Below, piece after piece: positions 6,314-13,849 of a stretch of 28,326 nt of DNA. The position numbers and the translations under genes are program-made. Origin of the DNA: a virus; the IMG/VR virus record IMGVR_UViG_3300044617_001214, positions 1 through 28,326 of that record. One strand, given 5' to 3'. The stretch's first letter is position 1. Each line of letters begins with the position of its first letter. Below the pieces are notes generated by a model. It was not told the origin of the DNA. It did not search any database and worked only from the letters and a program-made list of their open reading frames with translations.

Positions 6314-6576
6314 ATGAGCTGACTGGCGGCAGCAGCGACTACTACAAGGTGCGCGTCGAGCGGCCCACGTCCGGCGGAGAGCCGTACACGGCCGAGTGCA
6401 ATGACATCATCGAGGCGCTGCGGATGGAGTACGACGTGGCCAACGCCTTCAAGGCGGCGTGGCGCGTTGCTGCACTGCGGCAGGGCCGGGGCAAGCCGGG
6501 TCAGGACAGCCCAGTGTACGACGGCGAGAAGATTGTCTTTTTCGGCCAGCGGATTGTGGAGCGGGCGAAGAGTTAG
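6310..6576 (+). CDS. Small conserved phage protein (88 aa), last gene of the early operon
   Basis: Starts at ATG 6310 overlapping the helicase stop, with GGAGG at 6300-6304 upstream. The sequence has the patterns DYYKVRV, PYTAECNDIIEALRM, NAFKAAWR and YDGEKIVFFGQR. These resemble small phage proteins of the DUF3310-like kind that sit next to replication genes, but I cannot assign it firmly. It is mostly helical and has no membrane segment. Its stop codon TAG (6574-6576) overlaps the TAA of the convergent minus-strand gene, so no terminator separates the two arms. Confidence 0.72.
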   Translation: MNELTGGSSDYYKVRVERPTSGGEPYTAECNDIIEALRMEYDVANAFKAAWRVAALRQGRGKPGQDSPVYDGEKIVFFGQRIVERAKS

Positions 6577-8492
6577 CAGCCGTACTTCACAGCGAGACCG
6601 CCACGGGCCTTCTTAACAGACATCGGGTTGCGGCTGAAGCAGCGATCTGCAGACACGCGGCCGCCGACGGCGTAGCCCTCGAAGAACGGGGAGAAGTCCG
6701 CCCAATCGTCGGCATTCATAAACGAGGGATCACGCGGGAACTTTTTTGGGAACCCGCCGCCAGCAAGTTGGCCATACGCTCTGTCCAGATTGTTCTGGGC
6801 AACAATGTTGTCCATCTGCTGTTGCGTGATGTACCGGCCGTCAGGCAGCTTGACCAAGCCGGTGTTGCCCAGATCGCCGACGTTGCCCCACTGGCCGCTC
6901 TTCACGAAGTCCTGCACGAAGGGTAGGTAGTCGTCCTTCGGCGCGCGGTTCTGCTTGCCCTTGATCTGGACGATGTCGTCGGCCGAGGGGTTTTTCGCGA
7001 GTAGCGCCCGCACCAACTCATCTTGCCGATCCCGGAAAAACAGCTCCTGCTCATCCTCGTTGAGCCCTTTGAGTTCTGGGTTAGCGCGTATTTCCTCGGA
7101 GACTTGTCTGTTGATGGCGTTTGCTTCATCTCGGGTGAGGCTGCGTCTAGTGGGTGTCGTCTCAATCGTCACGTGCGGCTCGCCCTTGGCGTCACGCAGC
7201 GAGAAGATGCGCGACCGGCCTGACATGACATCGGGGCAGTAGCCGCCGACGCAGTGACCCATCGTGTCGCCCTCGTAGCGCAGCGCGTCCTCAAGAAAAG
7301 GTCGGCGCGGGTCTCCCGCCCCGCCAGCGGGCCCCTCGCTGCCGTACTTGGTCATGATTTCGCCGGTTTCTGGGTTGAGAGAGTAGCCCTCTGGCAGGTC
7401 GGGTGCCCGCAGCTCCGTCCAGCGCAGCCCCATCGGGTTGTTATCGGGATACTCCTTGAACGTCTGCACCGCCGGGCTGTCGAGGTTGCTTAACGCCGCG
7501 CGCTCCATCTCCTTGACGCGGAACTGGTTGATCCTGTTGACGCGCTCAGCGGCAGCGGGAAGGCTCATGCGGCTAAGACTTTCTGGGCGCAGCAACAGCT
7601 CTGGAGGCAGTCCGCTACGAGGATCGAGGGCGTTCTTCATCTCGTCCAAGAGATGGCTCATTCCCATCTGATCCTGCAAGATGCGGGTGTTTGCGATGCC
7701 GTATAGCTTATCCGTTACCGGAGCCTTTTCGAGCCACGGCATGTTGAGCAATACGTTCGCGCGATAGTCATCCCCAGCGCCCGGAAAAGCGCCTTGCGGA
7801 ACGAATGGAGCATTGAGGCCAATTACGTCCCCGATTGTCTGCTCTTTGAGAACCTTTTTAGCAGCCTCAGACCACTCATCTGGACTGAGCCCAACATGAA
7901 GAGACCCGCTTTCAGCAAGCGCACGCATCGGGTCTTCAGGCGTCCCGAAATCGCTCTTGAGGTATTTTGGAGCTGTTTTATTAAACCAGTTTTTAAGTTG
8001 GGAAAGCGGGCCGTCTGCATCGGGGGCGAGACGTAATGCGTCGTCCGCAATTCGCCGTACTGCGTTTTCCGGCGATCTGTTAGGATTGGCCTCGCTCACG
8101 ACGCGATTGACGTATGCGCGCGCCTCATCCTCGTTACCAAAAAGTTTTAACTTTCCGTCCTCGCCTCGGACAGCCCAAGTGTCTGTGTCGGGCAGTTTTG
8201 CCATCTTAACGCCAAGATCGGATTGCCGCATGGCACCGATGTTCTTGTCGGCCCAGAACTGGCCGCCGCGCGGCTTGACTGCGAACTTCGGGAGCCCCGG
8301 CCCCGGCGCAGGCAGCGCAAGTTGCTTCGGCGGCGCGGGCAGCGCGAGGGGCTTCGGCGGTGCGCGCTGCGCCACGGCCTTCTTGATCACCTCCGGGTCG
8401 GCGTCACGGCCGAGAACGGACAGCACCTCATCAACGGCAGGTTTGCCGAAGTCTTTGTACAGTTGTCCGATGAGGCGGCCGAGTGCAGCCAT
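6573..8492 (-). CDS. Large phage protein with PcfJ-like domain, end of the virion operon
   Basis: A 639-residue protein whose ATG directly abuts the TAG of the preceding gene. After a helical N-terminus there is a Pro/Ala/Leu linker with a repeated ALPAPP motif (about 45-66). The recognisable part is residues 408-515: GDTMGHCVGGYC (H413, C414), RIFSLRDAKGEPHVTIE (428-444) and DIVQIKGKQN (506-515). This order matches the core of PcfJ-like proteins, found on plasmids and phages and of unknown biochemistry. The C-terminus has a GYAVGGRV motif and ends in Cys. Location at the end of a run of Ala/Gly-rich virion proteins suggests it is packaged and perhaps ejected into the host, which is inference. 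A stretch around 7820-8170 is visibly poorer in GC than the rest. Confidence 0.6.
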   Translation of the reverse strand: MAALGRLIGQLYKDFGKPAVDEVLSVLGRDADPEVIKKAVAQRAPPKPLALPAPPKQLALPAPGPGLPKFAVKPRGGQFWADKNIGAMRQSDLGVKMAKLPDTDTWAVRGEDGKLKLFGNEDEARAYVNRVVSEANPNRSPENAVRRIADDALRLAPDADGPLSQLKNWFNKTAPKYLKSDFGTPEDPMRALAESGSLHVGLSPDEWSEAAKKVLKEQTIGDVIGLNAPFVPQGAFPGAGDDYRANVLLNMPWLEKAPVTDKLYGIANTRILQDQMGMSHLLDEMKNALDPRSGLPPELLLRPESLSRMSLPAAAERVNRINQFRVKEMERAALSNLDSPAVQTFKEYPDNNPMGLRWTELRAPDLPEGYSLNPETGEIMTKYGSEGPAGGAGDPRRPFLEDALRYEGDTMGHCVGGYCPDVMSGRSRIFSLRDAKGEPHVTIETTPTRRSLTRDEANAINRQVSEEIRANPELKGLNEDEQELFFRDRQDELVRALLAKNPSADDIVQIKGKQNRAPKDDYLPFVQDFVKSGQWGNVGDLGNTGLVKLPDGRYITQQQMDNIVAQNNLDRAYGQLAGGGFPKKFPRDPSFMNADDWADFSPFFEGYAVGGRVSADRCFSRNPMSVKKARGGLAVKYGC

Positions 8493-9380
8493 CTAGCGAC
8501 CCTTCTTCACCGCGAGCAGCTTGCGGAACTCTTTTGCCTCGTTGTCCCAGATTTCCACATCCTTGGCGCGTACTGCGCGACCCTGCGGGATGCGGCTCGA
8601 CGGCACGCGAATGTGCATGGCTTGCTGATTGGCAGCGGACGGCACCTGCCGGTCGGTCATCGTGAAGTATTTCTGCTGCCCTTTTTTACCCCCCGGTGGA
8701 GGCCGCATGAAACCGGAACTCACGATGTCGTCCAACTCGGCCGGCCTGAAGATGTTCCGCACGCCATAAGCCGGCAGCGTATCGCCCGGTTTATACTCAG
8801 GCCCACCGATCTTCTCGCTGTACATGCGGTTGACGACCCTCGGCCCCAGCACCCGGTCGCCAACCGCATTGGCCACCTTCACGCCGAGCTTCTTAAGAGG
8901 CGGCGCGGCGGCAGCGCCAGCGCCGTACATAGCGAGTGCCTGCGCTCCCTCGGACAGCACGCTGCGCGGGATGTCTGCCATGCTGTCGGCTGCGCCGACG
9001 CCGTACAGCGCTGCCTCGCCGACCACAGGCGCTGCCGCAGCAAGACGCGGTGCCTTGGCCGCCAGAGAGGCCATGCGCGCACCAGCGAGGCCCTGAGCGC
9101 CCGGCAGCAGCGCCGGCAGCAGTGCGCCGCCAATCTCAAGGCCGGCGCTCTCGTAAGGGTTGGCCTCCTCGTATGCCGCCTGCTGCGCCCGGATGCGCGC
9201 CACCTCCCGCTGGTAGGCCGCCGGGTCGAGCTGCGCGAGTGCCCGCAGACCAGCCTCGATCTCGTCGTTGAAGGCGAACGTCGCGCCCTTCGCGACCGTG
9301 CGAGCCCGGTCAGCGAACGACGGGCCGCCCTTGTCGAAGCGGCGCGGCGTCACGGCGAAGGGGAAGTCGGTGGAGCGCAT
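8493..9380 (-). CDS. Putative internal virion/ejection protein (295 aa)
   Basis: Starts at ATG 9380, one base after the preceding stop. The N-terminal part, FADRARTVAKGATFAFNDEIEAGLRAL (20-46, in two adjoining segments), is a pattern I associate with phage virion proteins. Residues about 80-170 are Ala/Gly/Leu-rich and could insert in membranes. The C-terminal 90 residues are different: polar, with ELDDIVSSGFMRPPPGGKK, KYFTMTDRQVP and MHIRVPSSRIPQGRAVRA, and look like a small folded domain. I cannot name it. The layout of amphipathic or hydrophobic core plus distinct C-terminal domain fits an ejected protein carrying an effector domain, but that is inference. Confidence 0.58.
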   Translation of the reverse strand: MRSTDFPFAVTPRRFDKGGPSFADRARTVAKGATFAFNDEIEAGLRALAQLDPAAYQREVARIRAQQAAYEEANPYESAGLEIGGALLPALLPGAQGLAGARMASLAAKAPRLAAAAPVVGEAALYGVGAADSMADIPRSVLSEGAQALAMYGAGAAAAPPLKKLGVKVANAVGDRVLGPRVVNRMYSEKIGGPEYKPGDTLPAYGVRNIFRPAELDDIVSSGFMRPPPGGKKGQQKYFTMTDRQVPSAANQQAMHIRVPSSRIPQGRAVRAKDVEIWDNEAKEFRKLLAVKKGR

Positions 9381-9381
9381 G

Positions 9382-11517
9382 TCAGCGATACTTCCTCGCC
9401 AGTTCCATCAGGCCGCCATTATACATGCCGACCGGCTGCTCGTCACGCGGCTCCTCCACGCCTGCCGCCTCGATGGCGGCTATGCGCTTGGCGATCTCCT
9501 GCAGGCGCTGCGGGTCTTCAGTCCGGCTGGCCTGCAGCAGCAGGTTACGGACCGCCGGGCTTTCGTACAGCCGGGCTGCCCCGCCAATGCTACCGGCCGC
9601 CGCCATGGCCGTGAGGAACCCCTCCAACCCGCCGCCAAACGCGCCGATGCCACCGACTGCAGCGGTAGGCAAGAACGCCTGCGCTCCCGTTGTCGGAAAG
9701 GCACCTGCCTCACCCGCCCGCCGTGTTGCGTTCAGCACCCGCGTCAAACCCTGCAGGCGGATGAGATCGTCGCCGTTAAAGAAAACGCCAACGGATTGGC
9801 CCAATTTTCTGATTTCATTTGCAAACCGGGTTGGGGATACAACCTCTTCACCCGCACCTGTCGCCCTCGCCGCAGCGCGAGCGATAATGGCTTGGCGAGC
9901 GATGGCCCGACCCTGCGGCGACAGATTACGATACAAAGCTGCAACGTCGCTGGGCTTGCTGCTGAACAGCAAACTTTGGACAGCTTCCGGGGTGGCATCT
10001 CCGGTTTTCAGCACACGCTTGAGCGACTGCTTTTGCAGTTCATTTGCCTCTTCAGACAGCCGCCTGTTGGCCACCGTCCATCTGTCGTAATCCCGGCGTT
10101 GGCCGTTCTGGCGGATGAAATCGCCCATGTCCTGACGCACTGGGTCATAGATTGCGCGCAAAGCCTTCTCACCAACGTCACGCGCACCCGGTGAAATCTG
10201 ATTTGCGGGATCGTTCCTGAAGACGTTAGACAGCACATCCTTGCGGTACGCCTCTAACTCAAACAGGTTGCGGCCCTGAATATCGTTCATGATCTGCTCA
10301 AGCGCGGCAGCCGCCTCGTCGCCCTCCGCCGTTCTGCGGCTACGAAGATCGGCAATTTGAGAACCGATCCTCTGCATCGTCGCCTGCATAGGGACTTGGC
10401 CCGCGCTTGCCAGCCGATTGATGACCTCGTTCTTGCTGCCGGTATATTGCTGAATGGCAGCAGAGCGTCGTTGTGCCAAGTCAGTCACGATCTGCTCTGG
10501 AAGCGCGTCAATGTTTGTTGCGCTGTAATCGTTGACGATGTCTCGCACCGCATCGATGCGGGCCTGCTGTTGCGCTTCGCGCACAGGGCCTGTGCCTGCT
10601 ATCGGAATACGCTCACCGGTGGCCTGCGCGGTTCGCCCAGCGAAAGTGCGCGGCGGCAAGACATCACTAGTCATCAGCGGGATGTTGGCTTCTCTAGCTT
10701 CCTGCACGATTGCGGGCAGCGGAGCGCGCGGGCGCGGTGCGGCAACTCCACCAAGTGTGCCGAAGGCCAAGCCAGAGGCAAGCTGTGCCATGGGCCCACC
10801 ACCAGCCTCTGCGGCCATCTGCGAGCCTGCGGCGCCGGTTCCACCACCAACAAGCTGCGCCGCCGGCTGCGCGGCCAACACGTCGCCAACAGCTGCGGCG
10901 AGAGGTCGAGCCGAAGAGGCTAACGTGCGGCCAAGGCCGATTGCGCCGCCAGCGCCGCCAACACCACCAGCAGCGGATTGGATGACGCGCTCTGTCGCCG
11001 TCTCCGGCTCCGGCACGCCGGCCGCCGTCAACAGATTGTTCAGCGCCTCGGTTGGCGTTGAGAAGTCGGTGCCGAGGAGCTTGTTCACGCCCTCAACAAG
11101 GGGGTCGCCCACGATCGGCCCGAGGGTGGTCAGGGCGGCACCCGCCAGTGCGCCGGGAGGGCCAGCACCCGTCATGAAGCCTAGACCTGCGCCCAGCGCG
11201 GCCGGTGCCAATCCGCGCCCAACCGCGCCGAACACACCGCCAGCGGTGGTCTCAGGCTCAGCAACCTCGCTCGGAGGAACGTCTATCGTCGTGACATCTT
11301 CGGGGATATCGCCGGCCGAGCCGCGCAAATAATCCGCAATCTCTCGTTCGGAATAGCCCGCTGCCTTTGCGCCTTCAACGTCAAAGCTGCCGCCGCCAAC
11401 CGTAACTTGCAACGGCTTGCCCGCCGCAGGGCCGCCACCCGCTGGCTGGTCAGCCAAAAAGGCATCGATCTCTGCGTCAGTATACCCGGCAGCTTTGGCC
11501 GCAGCGCGATCCAACAT
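9382..11517 (-). CDS. Large internal virion/ejection protein (711 aa)
   Basis: Starts at ATG 11517 behind GAGG, 3 bases after the preceding stop. The N-terminus carries two copies of a short helical motif, AKAAGYTDAEIDAFLAD (7-23) and AKAAGYSEREIADYLRG (50-66). A long Gly/Ala-rich hydrophobic region follows (about 90-260), then a helical, charged region (about 270-590) rich in Arg, Gln and Glu. A second Gly/Ala stretch precedes the C-terminal GGLMELARKYR. Length and composition resemble podovirus ejection proteins that form a channel across the cell envelope. No enzymatic motif such as a transglycosylase Glu signature is evident. I infer a structural or DNA-transfer role from composition and position only. 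Confidence 0.62.
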   Translation of the reverse strand: MLDRAAAKAAGYTDAEIDAFLADQPAGGGPAAGKPLQVTVGGGSFDVEGAKAAGYSEREIADYLRGSAGDIPEDVTTIDVPPSEVAEPETTAGGVFGAVGRGLAPAALGAGLGFMTGAGPPGALAGAALTTLGPIVGDPLVEGVNKLLGTDFSTPTEALNNLLTAAGVPEPETATERVIQSAAGGVGGAGGAIGLGRTLASSARPLAAAVGDVLAAQPAAQLVGGGTGAAGSQMAAEAGGGPMAQLASGLAFGTLGGVAAPRPRAPLPAIVQEAREANIPLMTSDVLPPRTFAGRTAQATGERIPIAGTGPVREAQQQARIDAVRDIVNDYSATNIDALPEQIVTDLAQRRSAAIQQYTGSKNEVINRLASAGQVPMQATMQRIGSQIADLRSRRTAEGDEAAAALEQIMNDIQGRNLFELEAYRKDVLSNVFRNDPANQISPGARDVGEKALRAIYDPVRQDMGDFIRQNGQRRDYDRWTVANRRLSEEANELQKQSLKRVLKTGDATPEAVQSLLFSSKPSDVAALYRNLSPQGRAIARQAIIARAAARATGAGEEVVSPTRFANEIRKLGQSVGVFFNGDDLIRLQGLTRVLNATRRAGEAGAFPTTGAQAFLPTAAVGGIGAFGGGLEGFLTAMAAAGSIGGAARLYESPAVRNLLLQASRTEDPQRLQEIAKRIAAIEAAGVEEPRDEQPVGMYNGGLMELARKYR

Positions 11518-11520
11518 GTC

Positions 11521-12276
11521 TTATCGCCTCACAAACTGGCTAAGCGGCGGCCGCTTGTCACCCTGCAGAGCCTTCTGTGCCCGGCCGGCGTAATAGTCAG
11601 CCCAAGACTGGCGGTTGGGGTTCAGGTTGCCGGACTTGTCAAAGATGCGGTTGGCGTTGGTATACTGCTTCCAGAGCGTTTCCACCCCCTGCAGAGTGCC
11701 GTTGGCCTGCACAAACGCTTCGCGGAACCGCTGCTTTTCATCGGCCAGTTCAATCGCTGCTTTTTGTGCCTTAACAAACTTCTCGTTGGTCGCTTTGTCC
11801 TTCTCCAAGCCGCCCGTCATCTTCAAGAACTGCGCGGCGTCGAAGTCGGACACGGTGCCTTCGCCCGGAACGCGTTGGCCCCGCGCCATTCCCGAAGCAA
11901 GCTGCACGGCCCGCTGCTGATCCGCCGATGTCATAAACGACGGCAGCATTGCGGCCACTTGAGGAGGGAAAAAGCCGGGGAAGTAGCGCCTGTTGAGCTC
12001 CTCGAACTCGGTCAAGTCGCGAAGAGCGGCCTGTCTTTGCTGCGCTGCTGGTTGCTCCGCAACCGCCGCTTTTTCCGCAACACTCAGAGCTTGGGTCTGC
12101 GCCATGGCGCGCTGCTTCGGATCGCGGATACCGTAGACCGGGTTTCTCTCGGCGCGGAGTACAGGTAGGCCAAGCGCCTGCTTGCGCAGCAGGTCTTCCT
12201 TCGTCGGGCCGGCATCTCCGAGCATGCCTTCCGCGATGGCAATCTCAGACGGGTCTGTTACCTCTTCCCAAGGCAT
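11521..12276 (-). CDS. Hypothetical virion-associated protein (251 aa)
   Basis: I choose ATG 12276, which overlaps the preceding stop as TAATG and follows GGAG; a GTG at 12291 would add five residues. The protein is helical and polar, with MPWEEVTDPSEIAIAEGML at the start, FEELNRRYFPGFFPPQVAAML in the middle (two adjoining segments), and a Lys/Gln/Glu-rich second half ending in NRQSWADYYAGRAQKAL. No family is recognised and there is no membrane segment. It sits within the block of likely internal virion proteins and shares their style, so a packaged or assembly role is likely but unproven. Confidence 0.6.
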   Translation of the reverse strand: MPWEEVTDPSEIAIAEGMLGDAGPTKEDLLRKQALGLPVLRAERNPVYGIRDPKQRAMAQTQALSVAEKAAVAEQPAAQQRQAALRDLTEFEELNRRYFPGFFPPQVAAMLPSFMTSADQQRAVQLASGMARGQRVPGEGTVSDFDAAQFLKMTGGLEKDKATNEKFVKAQKAAIELADEKQRFREAFVQANGTLQGVETLWKQYTNANRIFDKSGNLNPNRQSWADYYAGRAQKALQGDKRPPLSQFVRR

Positions 12277-12992
12277 TATCCGGGACTCCACTTATATATC
12301 TTGGTGCCAACGCGATTGTATTTCGGATTGCCGGCCTTCGACGACGGAGGCGGCTTCGTGGCCTGTATGGCTGCAGCCCTAGCTCCCGCCGCCGCGATGT
12401 TTTCAGGCGTGCCGGTTATAGACGCAAGGATCAGTTCGCGCTCTGGATCACCCTTGGGGAGTGATAGCGCTCGCGCGATCAGGCGCTCCTTTTCACCCGG
12501 CCGGTTGGCTGCTTTGGCCGCCGCGGCGGCCCTCGCCGCTGCAGTCTCTTGCGCCACAGCAACGCCCAGCAATTGTCGCGCTGACTGCGTGTCGCCCTGC
12601 AGCAACTGAAGCTGGCCCATGCCCGCCTTCATCTCCAGCTCGCGCTCCTTGAGAGCACGCTCCGCTTCAGCCTCGCGCGTTGCGCCCGCGTACTTGCTCA
12701 GCAGCGAACCAAGGTTACCCACGGTCTCGCCGAACGATCCGGTGCGTGTCGGCTGGCCCAGAGCGGCCGCGATGGCAAACCACTTCTCGGCGTCGGACGG
12801 GCCGACGCGCCTGTTTCGTATGTCGGCGCGGGCGGCGTTGATTAAGTCCAGATTGGCCTGCATCTGCTTGCGCTGGACACCTTCCGCCGTCTGCACGCCC
12901 TTCATCGCCACCGGAACCGGCAGCCCCGGCGCCATCAGCGCAGCAATGCTCTCGCCTGTCGGGAGGGCGCCGATATCTTCGTCTTCGTCCAT
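12276..12992 (-). CDS. Hypothetical virion-associated, Ala-rich helical protein (238 aa)
   Basis: Starts at ATG 12992 overlapping the preceding TGA (TGATG) and ends overlapping the next start (TAATG). The sequence is strongly helical and Ala-rich, with a likely coiled-coil at about residues 105-165 (TREAEAERALKERELEMK, then AAARAAAAAKAA). It ends in NPKYNRVGTKIYKWSPG, a basic, aromatic tail. No enzymatic motif is seen. The same strand and tight overlaps place it in the virion operon; an internal core or scaffold-like role is plausible. Confidence 0.6.
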   Translation of the reverse strand: MDEDEDIGALPTGESIAALMAPGLPVPVAMKGVQTAEGVQRKQMQANLDLINAARADIRNRRVGPSDAEKWFAIAAALGQPTRTGSFGETVGNLGSLLSKYAGATREAEAERALKERELEMKAGMGQLQLLQGDTQSARQLLGVAVAQETAAARAAAAAKAANRPGEKERLIARALSLPKGDPERELILASITGTPENIAAAGARAAAIQATKPPPSSKAGNPKYNRVGTKIYKWSPG

Positions 12993-13849
12993 CAGCCGCC
13001 CCCGAACAGTTTTTCAAAGCCCTTGACCGTTGCGAACGTCGATCCGAGCGAGGCCAGCAGCGACGGGCTCATCGCGCCCGGCACTTCCATGCCGACCTTG
13101 GTCGCGCCCTTCGGCACCGCAGGCGCAACGCCCTGCAGCGCGCCGATCATGCCCTTGACCTGCTCCTGCGGGTAAGCGAACTGCCGCTCGAAGTCGGCGG
13201 CGGCGAGGTCGAGGTTGCGCTGGGTCTGGCCCTGCTGCATGCCGCCGGCTTGCTGCAGTGCACCAACGCCCGTCAGGCCGAGTTGCTGCGCCGTCTGCGC
13301 CAAGCCGCCCTGCCGCGTCAGTTCGCCCTGCGCCGCCTGCTGCGCCTGACCGAAGCCGCGCTCCAGTGCCTGCGACTGCTGGGCCGAGATGCCCTCCATG
13401 GCGTCGCGGATGGCGCGGCCGGTCAACTCAGCCTGCCGCGTGCCGCCGAACTGGCCGGCACGGATCATCTCGCCCTCGATGCCCGGCAGCACCTGCTCCT
13501 TGAGCGTGCGCGTGCCAAGTTGGCCGATGCGGTTGACGACGTTCTCCGTGTACGGGTTCATGAACTGCTGCGTGACATCGGCCGTGCTCTGCGAGGCCTG
13601 CTGCAGATACGGCTGGTACGCCTGCGCCGCCTGCGGCGTCTGCTCGAAGGCCTGCTGCTGCAGGGCCGTGAAGTCGGCGATGCGCGGGCCTTGGTACAGC
13701 GGGAAGGCGCGATTGGCGAGCGCCTGCTGATTGGACAGGATGTCCATCGCGTAGTTCGTGTACCAATCGGGCAGCACGGACTGTTCCATCGAGGAGACGG
13801 GCACAGCCTGCGGCGCTTTGCCTTCAGTCAGGAAGTCCAGAAACGACAT
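12992..13849 (-). CDS. Phage internal/ejection-type protein, Gln/Ala-rich (285 aa)
   Basis: Starts at ATG 13849, overlapping the preceding stop as TAATG. Characteristic blocks are FMNPYTENVVNRIGQLGTRT, LKEQVLPGIEGEMIRAGQFG and GGTRQAEL, followed by long Gln/Ala helices (QQAAQGELTRQGGLAQTAQQ). I have seen this arrangement in many podovirus-like genomes next to the tail hub and large internal proteins, with no assigned biochemical role. The helical Gln-rich centre suggests a coiled oligomer. It begins MSFLDFLTEGK and ends with a Gly-rich tail. A role in the ejection apparatus or tail interior is the best guess. Confidence 0.65.
   Translation of the reverse strand: MSFLDFLTEGKAPQAVPVSSMEQSVLPDWYTNYAMDILSNQQALANRAFPLYQGPRIADFTALQQQAFEQTPQAAQAYQPYLQQASQSTADVTQQFMNPYTENVVNRIGQLGTRTLKEQVLPGIEGEMIRAGQFGGTRQAELTGRAIRDAMEGISAQQSQALERGFGQAQQAAQGELTRQGGLAQTAQQLGLTGVGALQQAGGMQQGQTQRNLDLAAADFERQFAYPQEQVKGMIGALQGVAPAVPKGATKVGMEVPGAMSPSLLASLGSTFATVKGFEKLFGGG

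Noticed and set aside
8223-9614. 463-codon plus-strand frame over the ejection-protein genes
   Set aside because: It crosses a boundary between two well-packed minus-strand genes and is His/Arg-rich with no domain, so it is an antisense shadow.
9268-10194. 308-codon plus-strand frame
   Set aside because: Antisense to the 711-residue virion gene, with no ribosome binding site, and it ignores the tight gene order of the other strand.
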